Assembly (NCBI GenBank): GCA_036186865.1
Contig: AP025055.1
Location: forward strand, 23,960,837-24,024,836
Length of the DNA stretch: 64,000 bases
Direction: 5' to 3'
Source: Eustoma russellianum
Lineage: Eukaryota > Streptophyta > Magnoliopsida > Gentianales > Gentianaceae
The notes beneath the pieces were generated by a model. That model was not told where the DNA came from, ran no database searches, and saw nothing but the letters and a program-made list of their open reading frames with translations. Shown here one piece after another: positions 43,355-55,709 of this stretch (the stretch's first letter is position 1; each line of letters starts with the position of its first letter). The position numbers were made by a program, and so were the translations under genes.

Positions 43355-46083
43355 TGTTGGACCTGTATAGCACCACTAGAGGGGGGGTGAATAGTGGATT
43401 AGCGGAAATTACACTACAATTACCTTCAAAAACTTGTTTGAAGACCCCTTTGCCTCTTTAGCCTTAGGTTCTGAAATTTCCAGAAACAGTTCAATGTTTT
43501 GAGTGCTTTGGTTGAACCACTTATACACCTGTGCAAGCTCTCAAACTTGGCAGAGATCAAGTTTAGAATGTTTATAGTATGTCATAAAAATTTCATTCAA
43601 TTCCAAGCAAGTTTGCACGTTCAAATAAGCAAGATAAGTAAAGTGTGCAATTCTGGCAGTTTCAGGCAGAATGTTAGCTCAACTTCAAACAATGATATCT
43701 CAAAATCTACCCGTGATATTTTGATGAATCTTATGTCAAATTAAACCTTATGATGTCTAGTTTAATTTGATATAAGGCTCACTTCAAGATTCGCAGGATA
43801 ACCTATCCAAATTGAACAAGTTTTGCACACTGGTCAGAATTGTTCACAGAATGTAGCAACAATTTTGTGAAGACGATTTGAATATGCTAAACACCTTAGA
43901 ATTTAGTGATTCTTGCGGCTACTGAAAGCTAACACATTGAAGTATAATATATCCAAAATTCATGCAATTCTAAGACTGTTTGCTTGTTCAATTATGCGTG
44001 CCAAGTTAGTGTAACTTTCAGCCAGAAAACAGTAAGTGCAGGAAATAAGTAAAGAACACAAGGAATTATCCTGGTTCGGTCAATGTGACCTACTCCAGTC
44101 CCAAGAGACACCTTCTCTTGGATTTCACTAAACACCAAACACCAAAGTCACCTTACAAAGCCAAAGGAAGAAGCTTTTCACCAACTTCTTCAAGAGGCTT
44201 CACCAAAACAAACAGCACCTAGTTTGTTTCACCTTTGCACCTTTGCACCTTTTGCTCACCTCTAAGGAGTAAGCTTTATACACCAGCTTCTCCCTTACAA
44301 TATGTCGTTTGAAAGGTGTTGAAATGACAAGAAATGAAGAACTATACAATCATAAAGCTTGCTACAAATGTGTTCTTCAATATAGAAGAGTAGAAGAGAA
44401 GAATGGAGACAAAGAGCTAATTGTCTTGCTTGCTTTCTTGCTCTTTTTCGTTGGATCTTGTAGTGCATTTTACTCTTCATCTTTGGAGCTATTTATAGCC
44501 AAGAGGACAGCCTAAAGGCTCCTCAAAGTAGCCGTTTGGAATGGATGAGAATGGAGAAATTTCAGCACCCTTTTAGCTACCAAAATTCAGCATTTGACTT
44601 TCAAGATAAAACTGAATTTTTGAATGCTTTGAAATAGTCTTCCAACCTGAACTTTTATCCCATAATAGCCGTTGGAATTTAGGTAGAAAATGGCTCCATT
44701 TAAACGTTTAAAAGGCAACTCCAATCAGCAATATCCATGTGTGAATAACTTGCCATGTATGCAGCTGAATTGGCATGTATTTTGAACAACTTTATCTCCT
44801 CATTTTGAATACCAAATAAACGTTGGAATGGCTCCTCATTTTGAATGTTAAATGACGTTGGAATGCCCTTGAAGATAGGCATTGAAGAATAGTTCAAATA
44901 TAGTTAGAAATCAGCCAAGTTTGTTTGAGAATAAGTCTTCACCATTTGAATCATATATAGCCGTTTGCTATCTTCCTTGGTTGAGAGATTTTTGCTCCAA
45001 CTTTGAATACATATAGCCGTTTGTATTGAGAGATCTTTGCTCCACATTTTAACCAAAATAGCCGTTTGAATCAGCTCCAAAATATAGAAGAATAATCACT
45101 TAAAATCAGCACCAAAATAGGATGTAATTCAACTTGCCTTGACTTGTTCAAAATCTGAAAATTTGAACATGATATATGCGCCAACATCCGTGTGTAACCA
45201 TATAATATATAGTCATTTATGTCTTCAATCATGTAGCATAGAAAACCATATGAAGAATACCAAGAATTCCAAGAAAACCATAGATGTGATAACCATAACA
45301 TAAGAATTCCAATTGAGATACCATGCTGCCCGTTTCCATAAAAATAGGGCACGTACCATATGTGACATAAACACATATAAACATCATATAAACAATATAT
45401 AACACGTTGGAAGATCCATTGGCAAGTGAAGAGACCAGAATACCCCTTAGCACAAAAATAGGAATTTTGTCCTAGGATGAACCTAGACATGGTGCTGCTC
45501 CAGATTCATTTTTGCCATGGTGTGACATGACATATAAATGTGTCATATGATCATATAAATCCGTTGGAAGAAGACCAAATAAGAATGAGAAGTCCAAATG
45601 GTGAAATTACCAAAATAACCCTTATAAAGATCAATAAGCTTCACCACCGTGTCAAGTCAATTTTTATCCGTGTCAAGCATGCTTTTCCTCAGCCAATTTG
45701 ATTCTAAATTGAATAAGGATCATGTGGGCTTTTGAATCACTCAATTTGGAGTTCATTTGCTCAAGATATGAACCAAAACCTGCAATAGAATACTAAACCG
45801 AGCAATTTGCCTTATATTGTAAGTCATGTGACTTCAAGGCTTGGTTAGATCATATAATTAACATGTATTGGCATATATATCATCTAAGATCAGTTTGAAC
45901 ATGTATTGATTTAGACATGTGATTGAATTGGCCAAGTTCAATCTCATGATCTTAATCAAACTTGTTCAATCTTCATTCAATCAATTTCACATTCAATCTC
46001 ATGCACACATATACTTTAAACGTTACACACATACATGCTCACATATGCATTTTGCAATCATTCAAACATGATATATCACAATA
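43355..46083 (-). repeat. E5 5' LTR
   Basis: 2729-bp LTR with its end at 43355 next to the primer site and its start at 46083. TATA box at 44490-44497 (minus). Confidence 0.94.
44490..44497 (-). promoter_or_regulatory. TATA box of E5 5' LTR
   Basis: TATAAATA on the minus strand. Expected promoter for E5 genomic RNA. Confidence 0.8.
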
Positions 46084-46088
46084 GTCTT
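46084..46088. repeat. Target-site duplication of E5, right copy (GTCTT)
   Basis: Matches 36728-36732. Confidence 0.93.
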
Positions 46089-47220
46089 TTCGTTTGCTTC
46101 TTTTAAAGTTTGTTTAGAATACTTATGTTTGGTGTATGAGTGTGTTTTGTAGGTGTTACAAGTCTTGGACCAAACGTTTTGAGCTTTGGAAAGGAGGGCT
46201 TCTCAGATTTGGACCAAGCTTGTCCATACAAGGCTGTTTTGTGATTTTGGGCTTTCAAACGAGATTGGGAGTGCATGGAACCAGCTGGACCTTGAAGTAG
46301 ACTTAATTTGGAGCAACTTTCATGTTTTGGGTTTTGTCAAAATCAGTCCACAAAAATAGATACAAGAGCTGCAAGAAAGAAGTCCAAAACAAGCTCAAGT
46401 GTGCAACTTAGGGTTTTCGGTTTGCTTGTGGGGAGTGCAGCCGCCTAGCATCATCAAGAGCAATTAAGAGACCTTCTAGAATGTCATAAATCAGATTGGA
46501 ATGATTGGAATGAATCATGGAGTCATAATTGAAGATTTGGGAGCAAATAAGGAGATAACTCAAGAAAAAGGAAGTTACCAAAATTAGATCTTGTGTCACA
46601 AGGAAAGGGGTGAGTGGCGTTTTTAAGGAAGACCAAGGAGGCACAAGGCAAGTCTAGAAGGATGGTAATAATGCAATAATTGATGATTGAGACAATAATT
46701 GTGGATTTGCCAAGAGAAGGGAACTTACCAAAAATAACAAAATTCAGATTTTTGCACATCAAAGGAAGGAGGCGCCAACATGGGAGATTCCAAGAAGCCC
46801 TAGCCGTTTTTGTGGAGATGGCTTACAAGACTTGTAATCATATATATAGATCACTTAGCATTTCTTTGAGTAGTTAGACTATTTTTCATCATTGAACTAA
46901 AAACCCTAGTGTTTTATGTTATCTTTTGTTCTTGAGTTTTCTTGAATAAAAGTTTGTGTTTTTCCTTTGGTTTACACATATCTAAATCAAGGCTAGACCC
47001 AATTAAGGATTGTGTGTTCCTTGTTGGTGATCCACAATCCAAGGATCAGGAGTGACTGGTTGGATTGAGCGGATTGAAACACACATAACCAAACGAATTT
47101 GGAGGCTTGAAGGAAGGTGGTTGCTTGGCACCATTGTCCATCACATTCAAGGCTTGAAGGACGTTTGGAGAGTGAAGAAAGATCGGGACAACATTAACAT
47201 ACGAACCATATTCGTATCAA
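46089..47220 (+). mobile_element. Gypsy 3' region and LTR-like stretch after G1
   Basis: Non-coding continuation of G1 beyond E5. It contains a TATA-like TATATATA (46841-46848), an AATAAA (46945-46950), and a segment (about 46956-47215) that is an imperfect copy of 50848-51107 on the far side of G2. These signs fit a gypsy LTR, but I could not fix exact LTR ends. The small ORFs here show no recognisable domain. It abuts the truncated G2 pol without a gag or protease. Confidence 0.55.
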
Positions 47221-49890
47221 GAACCCCCAGGACTACCCCCTGTGAGGCATTGAACACCAAATAGATTTCATTCCAGGGGCCACACTCCCTAATAGGCCAG
47301 CTTATAGGGCAAACCCCGAGGAAACGAAGGAAATTCAGAGACAGGTAGAGGAGCTTTTGAGTAAGGGTAAGATAAGGGAGAGTATTAGCCCATGTGATGT
47401 ACCTGTAATAGTAGTCCCTAAGAAAGACGGAAGCTGGCGGATGTGTGTGGATTGTAGAGCCATCAACAAAATCACAGTGAAGTATAGGTACCCAATCCCT
47501 AGACTTGATGACATGCTCGATATGTTGCACGGTGCTAAGTACTTTACTAAGATTGATCTTAAGAGTGGCTATTTTCAAGTTAGGATAAAGGAGGGAGATG
47601 AGTGGAAGACGACTTTCAAAACAAAATTTGGATTGTACGAGTGGTTAGTGATGCCTTTTGGTTTAACTAATGCACCCAGTACATTCATGAGGTTGATGAA
47701 TGAATTTTTGAGAACTTTCATTGGCAAGTTTGTCGTAGTGTACTTCGACGACATCCTGATTTATTCTAGGCACTTGCTTGACCATCTTGACCATCTAAAA
47801 GCAGTTTTTGACATGCTTAGGAAACAACAACTGTTTGCCAATTTTAAAAAGTGTTCTTTTTGTATGGAGAAGGTTGTGTTCCTAAGATTTGTAGTGAGTG
47901 CTTCAGGGATAGAAATGGACCAGGAAAAGGTGAAATCCATCATAGAATGGCCCACGCCCAAAACCGTGGGAGAGGTTAGGAGCTTCCATGGACTGGCAAG
48001 CTTCTACCGGCGTTTTGTGAAGGACTTCTCTACAATAGCCGCACCACTAAACGAGATTGTCAAGAAGGATGTTGGGTTCCATTGGGGAGAAGCTCAACCA
48101 AAAGCCTTTGACGAATTGAAGGTAAGACTCATCTCAGCCCCCATCTTACGATTACCTAACTTTGAAGCGACTTTTGAGATTGAGTGCGATTCTAGCGGGG
48201 TTGGGATAAGTGCCGTTCTTACACAAGGAAAGAATCCTATTGCATACTTTAGTGAAAAGTTAAAAGGTGCGTCATTGAATTATTCCACTTATGACAAAGA
48301 ATTGTATGCATTAGTGCGGTCTGTGCAAACTTGGTAGCATTACTTGCAACCTAAGGAATTCGTGATCCACACTGATCATGAGAGCCTTAAGTACCTTAAA
48401 AGCCAAGGTAAACTGAATAAGAGGCATGCGAAGTGGGTAGAGTTCATTGAGCAATTTCCTTATGTCATTAGATACAAGCAAGGTAAGGATAACATTGTGG
48501 CAGATGCATTGTCTAGAAGATACACTTTAATCACTAAGTTGTCGTCACATTTGCTTGAGTTTGAGCACGTTAAGGAAATATATAAGGATGATATAGATTT
48601 TGGATCTATCTACGATGCATGTCGTGAGTCACCCTTCGATAAGTTCTATTTGCATGAAGGATATCTGTTTAGGGCACACCGCTTGTGCATACCAAGGGGA
48701 TCTATGCGAGAGTTGCTTGTGAGAGAGGCTCATGGGGGAGGACTAATGGGACACTTTGGGGTTTTTAAGACTTTGGAAACCCTAAAAGAGCACTTCTTTT
48801 GGCCCCACATGAAAATGGACGCGGAGAGAGTTTGTGGGAGCTGCCTCACCTGTAAGCAAGCAAAATCAACCACGCACCCCATGGACTTTATACCCTTTTG
48901 GCCGTCCCTTCTTCACCATGGGTAGACTTGTCTATGGACTTCGTCTTAGGTTTACCTAGGACCCAAACTGGGATGGATAGTGTGTTTGTTGTCGTAGATC
49001 GATTTTCTAAGATGGCACACTTTATTGCATTGCAAGAAAGCCGATGATGCTTCCCATGTTGCACACTTGTTCTTCAAAGAAGTTGTCCGTTTGCATGGTA
49101 TGCCTTGCACAATCGTGAGGGATAGGGATACTAAGTTTTTGAGTCATTTTTGGAGAGTCCTTTGGGGCAAGCTTGGTACTAAACTTTTGTTTTCCACCAC
49201 AGCCCATCCTCAAACTGACGGCCAAACTGAGGTAGTTAATAGCACTTTATCACAATTGTTGCGTGCATTGATTAAACAGAATCTTAGACATTGGGAAAAG
49301 TGCTTACCTCATGTTGAATTTGCATGTAACAGGACAGTGCATAGTGGGTCGTTGTATTCACCTTTTGAGATTGTTTATGGTTTCAATCCCCATTCCCCAC
49401 TTGATTTATTTCCTATTCCTGTAAATGAACGTTCTAGTCTTGATGGTAAAAACAATGCTGAAATGATTAAGAAATTGCATGCTAAGGTCAAATTGCAACT
49501 TGAGCGTAAAAATGAACAATATGCTAGGAAGGCTAATAAAAATTGAAAACATGTTTCTTTTGTTCCTGGTGATCTTGTTTGGTTGCATTTGCGAAAAGCT
49601 AGGTTTCCTACCGAGAGGAAGTCCAAGCTCATGCCAAGGGGAGATGGACCTTTCAAGGTCATACAAAAGGTTGGTGAAAATGCTTATGTTCTTGATCTTC
49701 CGTCAGACAGGTATGGTTCTATCTCTCACACTTTTAATGTTAGCGATCTTACTCCTTTTGAGCATTTTGATGACTTTGATTCGAGGTCGAATCCTTTTGA
49801 GGAGGGGGGATTGATGAGGCTCAAGAGCCTCCTCGTGATAATCTTGCACAAGGACCCTCCAACGAGACACATAGGGGTCCCTTTACATGA
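47221..49890 (+). pseudogene. pol: G2 gypsy pol, 5' truncated and decayed
   Basis: Related to G1 pol but starting just upstream of reverse transcriptase (PPGLPP, then DFIPGATLPNRPAY). Contains RT (YFDDILIYS), RNaseH (IECDSSGVGISAVL), integrase zinc region and core, and the GPY/F-like module. Lesions: a 2-nt loss near 47247; TAG at 48335-48337 after QTW; an out-of-frame stretch from about 48886 to 49031 containing TAG at 48923-48925; TGA at 49544-49546. The frame then reads to 49909, while the conserved tail lies in the -1 frame from 49810 and has its own TGA at 49888. Gag and protease are gone. Not functional. Confidence 0.92.
49804..49810 (+). promoter_or_regulatory. Possible -1 frameshift heptamer near the end of G2 pol
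   Basis: G_GGG_GGA at the position equivalent to 36462-36468 in G1. In the -1 frame an IDEAxE-type acidic tail and a GPFT...SQA remnant follow. See the G1 entry for the alternative. Confidence 0.35.
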
Positions 49891-49909
49891 AGCCAAGCGA
49901 GACGACTAG

Positions 49910-51110
49910 GTTTTAACACTGAGGCTTTCTTGACAAGGCATGTGCAAGAGATGCCAATACATGGTGGGCAGCATTGGGCGCTCATCATTGAGGCCCTTAC
50001 CTGATTATCCTTGAGTCTCTTGATGTAAGGGTTGGTGGGAGGGCAGGATGGTCATTTCACACGTCGTCGTAGTATCGAGTCTAGTTGTTTGAATTGTCAT
50101 TGTTTTGGGTCTAGTATATTTTATAGCATCTTTTAATATGTGTTTCTAGTGGTAATGGCTGCGTTTGAGTGTTTTCTAAGGAGGCAAGGCTAAATAAAGA
50201 AAGTGGCTTGAAGAGTCCCTATTTTTCAGGAAGGCAACCGGACACCAGTTGGTATTTTGGACGCCTAGGTCGGAGTACTGATCCAAATAGGTTCAAACCA
50301 TTGGAGGTTTCAGCTAACTCAATTTATGACGATTTTCATGTTTTACACTATTGCTAATTTGGGCTACAATATGGACCGAAATCAGGTGCAAGTTGGGAGT
50401 TCAGAATGGAAAGTACTGAAGATCACTGGATGGATACCTAATCTTTGGAGGCCCGTATCTCTATCAAGAAGAGTCCAAATAAGGTGATTCAAAAGCCCAA
50501 ATTCAAGGGAATTTCATGAGCTACAACTTTGCTGAAGAGCGCAAACCCTAATTCGGCGTCTAGAATTTGCTATAAGCTAGTAACTGACAGGGTGTAATTC
50601 CAGTACGAAATTTTAGGGATTTGAGTTATGTAATTTTTCCTTGATTAGCTTTGACTTATCTTTTGTGTAAATTTGATTTAGCTTGATAGGTAGTGATCTA
50701 AGGACTTGTTTGATTAGTTAAATTTTAGGAATATCAAAATATATTATTATATTAGGGTCAAGATTAAAAACGGCAGCAGGTCCAGAAATTTTCAGAATAA
50801 CAAATTTTCAGTTTTTTTTGATTGCAACCGTGTGTTGTTTCTTTGTGCTTTTCCTTTGGTTTTCACAAAGTAAAATCAAGGCTAGATCCAATCAAGGTTT
50901 GAGCAAACCTAGTTGGTGAATCACACTCCAAGGATACGGAACGACGTGTTGGATTGGGAGATTCGAATTTCTCAATGTAGACGTTGTTGATTTCTCTTGT
51001 CCAAGAAGGTGGTGTTGGCGCCATTGTCCCACGCAAGGGTGACCAAAGGTGTCTTTTAGAGTTAAAAGAAGCGATCGTCAATTCCATACGATCCAAGATC
51101 GTATCAAAAA
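49910..51110 (+). mobile_element. G2 3' region and LTR-like stretch
   Basis: Non-coding. The first ~80 bp still carry the end of the -1 tail. A segment at about 50848-51107 resembles 46956-47215 on the other side of G2, so the two probably are ends of LTRs of this gypsy group. TTGGCGCCATTGTCC near 51015 (TTGGCACCATTGTCC near 47128) is conserved between them. It resembles a tRNA-Asp primer site, but I do not rely on that. No gene is visible. Confidence 0.5.
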
Positions 51111-51800
51111 ACCTAATCTAGTCTTCGAGAACACCTTCCTTAGTATTCACTAAACACAAAAACACCTTAACATAAGGGTGACTGGAGTTAAACACCAACT
51201 CCACCCTTTTACAATGAAAAAAACCAACACTAACACCACCCCAATCGAATGAAGGCTTGATCACACCTTGATCAACCTTTTACATGAGATGAACGTATGT
51301 GGGTGGTTTACACAAAGCCTATATAGTATATGGAAGATATGTATGATAGCCTTGAGGCTAAGAGCAAGAGAAAAGAATGGAAGAAGAAGAAAGTAGTCTT
51401 GCTTTTGACCTTGTAAAAATATCAACTTTGCTTAGCCTTGTCTTGCACCATCTTCCCCTTTTTATAGTATTGTGGCCGCCCCATAGGGTTTGTTTTCTTC
51501 ATTGAGAATTTTCTTGAATACCATTGGAAGATTGCTTTGTATAGATTATGACACAACCTTACTTACTTGGCGCAACACGATTGGACGAATGACTTGTCTT
51601 TGCCTAGTTGTCTATTCTTGATAGGCCATCTTTAATCCATCTTGGCACTCAAAATCTGAAACATGTGCTCAAAATCAAGGTGATTAACTTTCAAATAATC
51701 ATGATATGCACTTCTTAAATTTTTGAAAAATAGAAGACAAAAAATGGGAAAAATCTGCACTCAAACAACATGTGCTGAAATTTCAGCATGTGTTGTATTT
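51111..51800 (-). mobile_element. Diverged copia-type LTR-like fragment, minus strand
   Basis: Read on the minus strand it has a TATA box (TATAAAAA, 51459-51466). Downstream is a leader with GGTGTTTAACTCCAG and GTGTTTAGTGAATACTAAGGAAGGTGT, resembling the GTGTTTAGTGAAATCCAAGAGAAGGTGT part of the E-family LTRs. The match is partial, so it is a distant relative or a different family. No ORF or primer site was recognised. Confidence 0.4.
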
Positions 51801-51863
51801 TGAATTGTTTCCTTGATTGTTGCCCTCTTCGATGTCGCCAATCATGTGTGGCATATCCTCCAT

Positions 51864-52730
51864 GATGAGCTACAGCCTAACCTTTTGGATACAAACACTG
51901 ATGATGACACCTCACTGCCCCGCACAGGTCCCATAACAAGGAGTATGGCTAAGAAGTTGTTACATTGTGTTGAATCATTTCTTTATAGGCATGAAGAGGA
52001 TGAACCAAGCAGAGATGATACAAGCTTTGATCTACTTGTATCAAAAACATGTTGTACATATCTTTAGTTGTTCTTTTTAATATTGTTAGTTGGTTAACCT
52101 TGTTTTAGGATAGTTTGCGTTGTATTATTGCTTTGTCTTTCAGGTACACGTACTTAGCTTGAAAATGCAATTAGAACCTGAATTTTTGTTCAAGCAAGGA
52201 GGTGATAAGCAAGTAACTTACAAGCAAGGTGGTGACAAGCACCCATGTCAAATCTGAATTCTTCTTCACGTTGGAATGGATGGACAAGCTGCTCATTTCA
52301 TGAACCAATTGGAAGAAGTCTTGCAAATGTTCAAACCAATCACAATCAAGTTGAAGAATGCAAGCTGCACAACAATTGATCCAATCAAATTCCTTGAAGA
52401 ATTCGGCTGGTTTAAGGCCTAAATGGGTTGAATATTCAAAGCCTAAACTACAACCAATCAAAGGGGAGTTCAAACCAAGCTGCTCAATGCATTATCCAAT
52501 CAAAACTTTGGCTGTAAACTAGCATGGAAGAAACGGTTGATTAAGCTTAATTCTTTTAAAAATTCAAAGCTACACTCACAACCAATCAAAGCCTAAATCA
52601 AAGCAAGCTGCTCCAAGTATTATCCAATCAAATTGATCAAGAAAAAGGCTGGAAACAAAGCAAGGAGTACACGGCAAAAGAAACCAGATTTCTTGGGACC
52701 CAAGTTGTTCAAAAGCAAGCATGTCATTTT
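51864..52730 (+). repeat. Gypsy pol-tail/3'UTR/U3 segment, copy A of a tandem duplication
   Basis: Starts GATGAGCTACAGCC and encodes a pol C-terminal tail with GPITRSMAKKL, ending at about 52067. It continues through untranslated, AATC-rich sequence to AGCAAGCATGTCATTTT. The unit repeats directly from 52731. Copies differ by many substitutions and indels (867 bp here versus ~760 bp), so the duplication is old. Confidence 0.8.
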
Positions 52731-53493
52731 GATGAGCTACAGCCTAACCTTGTGGATACAAACACTGAAGATGACACCTCAATGCCCCACACAGGTCCCA
52801 TAACAAGGAGTATGGCTAAGAAGTTGTTACATTGTGTTGAATCATTTCTTTATAGGCATGAAGAGGATGAACCAAGCAAAGATGATGTCATTGGGTTTAT
52901 ATGATACAAGCTATGATCTAGTTGTATCAAAAACGTGTTGTACATATCTTTAGTTGTTCTTTTTAATATTGTTGGTTGGTTAACCTTGTTTTAGGATAGT
53001 TTGTGTTGTATTATTGCCTTCTATTTCAGGTACACGTATTTAGCTTGAAGATGCAATTAAAACCTGAATTTTTGTTCAAGCAAAGAGGTGATATGCAAGT
53101 AGCTTACAAGCAAGGTGGTGACAAGCACTCATGTCGAATTCAAGAATTGTTCTTCACGTTGAAACAAGGAAGGACAAGCTGCTCAACTCTTTAACCAATA
53201 GGAAGAAGTCTTGCAAATGTTCAAACAAATCAAAAACAAGCAAGGAGACAACCAAGCAAGCTGCACAAAGATTTATCCAATCGGCTCCTTGAAGAAATCG
53301 GTTGATTAAGCTTAATTCCTTTGAAAATTCAAAGCCACACTTACAACCAATCAAAACCAAATTCAAAGCAAGCTGCTCCAAGTATTATCCAATCAAACTG
53401 ATCAAGAAAGAAGGCTGAAAACAAGCATGGATTACATGGCAAAGCAACCAGCCTTCTTGGAACCAAAATTGTTCAAAAAGCAAGCATGTTATT
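52731..53493 (+). repeat. Gypsy pol-tail/3'UTR/U3 segment, copy B of a tandem duplication
   Basis: Second copy, again beginning GATGAGCTACAGCC and containing GPITRSMAKKL codons near 52800 and a CAAGCATGT-type end near 53485. It passes directly into the promoter part of the G3 LTR, so U3 of that LTR probably overlaps this copy. Confidence 0.78.
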
Positions 53494-53919
53494 CCTAGTC
53501 TTGTACTTTGTACTTTAAACTTTGTACCTTGTAATTTTCGTTTGTTATAAGTAGCATAGGAAGCTGAATGTAAAGAGAACCACAATTCGTATACATTTCA
53601 ATCAAAACTTCCTTTAAGGAATTCTCAACTTTTCTAGTTGAAGTTTAAGACCACGAACGGTTTTCTTCCAAGTTCATAGCCTAGAACTTGTTAGTATTTA
53701 CTTCATTTTTGGTTTACAGCATCTTAAGGTCTCAATGAGGTTTTAGATGTGTTGGAATACCAAAGAGGAAGAGGTGTTGGTATAAATTGAGCCAAGAACA
53801 AACAGTTACAGTTCAAGGGGTGTCATTGTGATGTTCATTGCCATAGCCGAGGTTCAAATCAGTTTGGAGTAGAAGACAAAGTCCTAGGAACGTTTTTCTA
53901 GCCTTTATTTGGCTCATCA
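53494..53919 (+). mobile_element. G3 gypsy 5' LTR, 3' part
   Basis: TATA-like TATAAGTAG at 53546-53554 and an LTR end ...TCATCA at about 53919, directly before the primer site. The LTR start could not be placed and probably lies inside the duplicated segment upstream. Confidence 0.65.
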
Positions 53920-53921
53920 AT

Positions 53922-53933
53922 TGGTATCAGAGC
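53922..53933 (+). other. G3 primer-binding site (tRNA-iMet)
   Basis: TGGTATCAGAGC, two bases after the LTR end. Typical of chromovirus-type gypsy elements. Confidence 0.88.
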
Positions 53934-55709
53934 TTTGGTTAGTCTTCTATTCATGTTTACATTGTTTAAACTAGCATATGCATGATGCTGCCCAAAACCG
54001 TTTGTTAAACTGTTTTGTTGTTCATTTATAATCTGTTTGTTTAGGTAGTTAGTTTATGTTTTGAAGTGTTTATTAGATAGTTTACAATAGTTTGGTGACT
54101 TAGGTTTTAGTAGCAAAAACCGAAACACCACAAAAAGAACTTAGACTAGACTAGAGTGTGTTAGAATCTGATTGAGTAGCTTAAGTTAAGAACCGTGTGT
54201 AACCTGCTTGTACTTGTCCAATCTAGCTTAGAAATGTTCATTAGGTCCTAATCTAGAAGTTTAAATGGTAGTTTAGTTGAGTCCTTAAAACAGAAAACTT
54301 TGAACACAAAAATAGATTAGTTGATAGTTAGTTGGAATCAAGTTGTTAAATTCTGTTTTTTTAGAAGTAGTGGCAAACTGTTTTTAGACGTTTTTAGTGC
54401 TGCCTTATTGAGCTTAGTTAGACTAGTTTACAACATAGTTTTAAAGGTTTAATTGGTTGTCAAGTTTAAAACAAGAAAACCGAAAACTAAAGAACAAAAC
54501 AAGTAGTTTTAGTTAACTAAGTGTGCTGCCTAGTTTCTAGTGTTACACGTTTGATAAGTAGAATATAAAGACTTGCATCTAGTAACACCTAGTTTAGAAA
54601 CTGATTGCATCATACAAACAAAAACCAAACAAAAACAAAGTAGGATAGATCACCTAAAAACAAAACAAAACAAGCTAGCTAGTTTGCATCAAAGCTGATT
54701 TCCATTAGTTGATATAGTAATCAGCCTTATAAATTGCATTTAGAAACAACTAAGTTGCATTTAGCTATCTTAAGATTAGTTAAATCATTTGCATCAAAAA
54801 CAGAAAAGGAAAAAAAAAGGACAAACTGCCCAAAACCGTGTGGTTTAGAACAAGCTTTTAAAGCTCATTTGAAATCTTGGTGAATGCTAATAGCTATATC
54901 TTTTTGTTGATTTCAATTGTTTCAAACAACTTGTTGGACTTAGATACATTCTGGAAGTTAGGAATTGTTTAAGCCCCACACTGTTAAAGAGCTATCCAAT
55001 TGTTGTTTTAGATCAATTTCTGAACTTACCTTGCACAATATTCAATTTGAACTTGTTGTAATTGTGAATTGAACTCTCACTACATAGTGTTTAGCCGTGT
55101 TGTGTACGAGGAACTTTCAAATTCCAAATACAACAAACCTTGTGCAATTAAAGGCCGTGAGCAATGTCTCATGTAGGCCGTGAGGAGTAGTCTCACAACA
55201 ATCAAGCAATCCCCTCCAAAGAAAGAAAATTAAGCTTGATTGAGAAATACGCGAGAGAAAAGCCAATATTTGTCAACAAGTAAGAGGCAAGACAAGAGAG
55301 AATTGCACAAGAAAACCAAGTGAGGAAAAGCCCAAAATTAAACATCGCATAAAAGGAAAATTCCCGTGCAAAGCTCAAAAGAAAGAAAGTGCCCAAACCA
55401 AACCCCAAAGTGTTGTAGTTTTGAAATATTGAAAGTTTCTAAAGCAAACCCTTGCTGACACTTTGTTTGTGTGCTTTTACTTTCACTTTACTTCAATTGA
55501 TAATTGCATATGCAGTAAAGTAATTGAGGGATTGTCTTAAACAACCCCGTAGATTTCATTCAGCCCGAACAACAATTTGACTTCTGTGATTTTCTTGAAT
55601 CTTTAGGAGAAATAGTCCAAATTGCTGTTTTGAACAATTGTCAACATAAAGTAGAGTATTTGCATCTTGTCAAAATTTTAAATTGGTTTTTGAGATTGTC
55701 TTTTGAATC
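53934..55709 (+). other. G3 leader, non-coding
   Basis: A 1.78-kb AT-rich untranslated leader between primer site and gag. No credible ORF and no recognised motif. Confidence 0.6.

Larger units (their letters stand above)
36733..46083 (-). mobile_element. E5 copia element, internally deleted, minus strand
   Basis: Complete insertion with LTRs 36733-39462 (2730 bp, 3' LTR) and 43355-46083 (2729 bp, 5' LTR) and GTCTT on both sides. The one-base length difference is in the G-run (8 versus 7). The terminal 5' LTR base pattern is TATTG instead of TGTTG, a single change. The internal region is 3892 bp instead of 5913. It retains primer site, full gag, protease and most of the integrase core, but lacks the integrase C-terminus, reverse transcriptase and most of RNaseH. 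It could move only with enzymes supplied by relatives such as E4. Confidence 0.95.

Noticed and set aside
46089..47220. Possible host gene, because of TATA, AATAAA and small ORFs
   Set aside because: No ORF with a recognisable domain. The stretch follows G1 directly and shares a repeat with the far side of G2, so an LTR is more likely.
51015..51030. TTGGCGCCATTGTCC as a tRNA-Asp primer-binding site
   Set aside because: It resembles the Athila-type primer site, but it lies inside a repeat whose LTR ends I cannot fix, and the nearby pol belongs to a group that uses tRNA-iMet. Not called as a feature.
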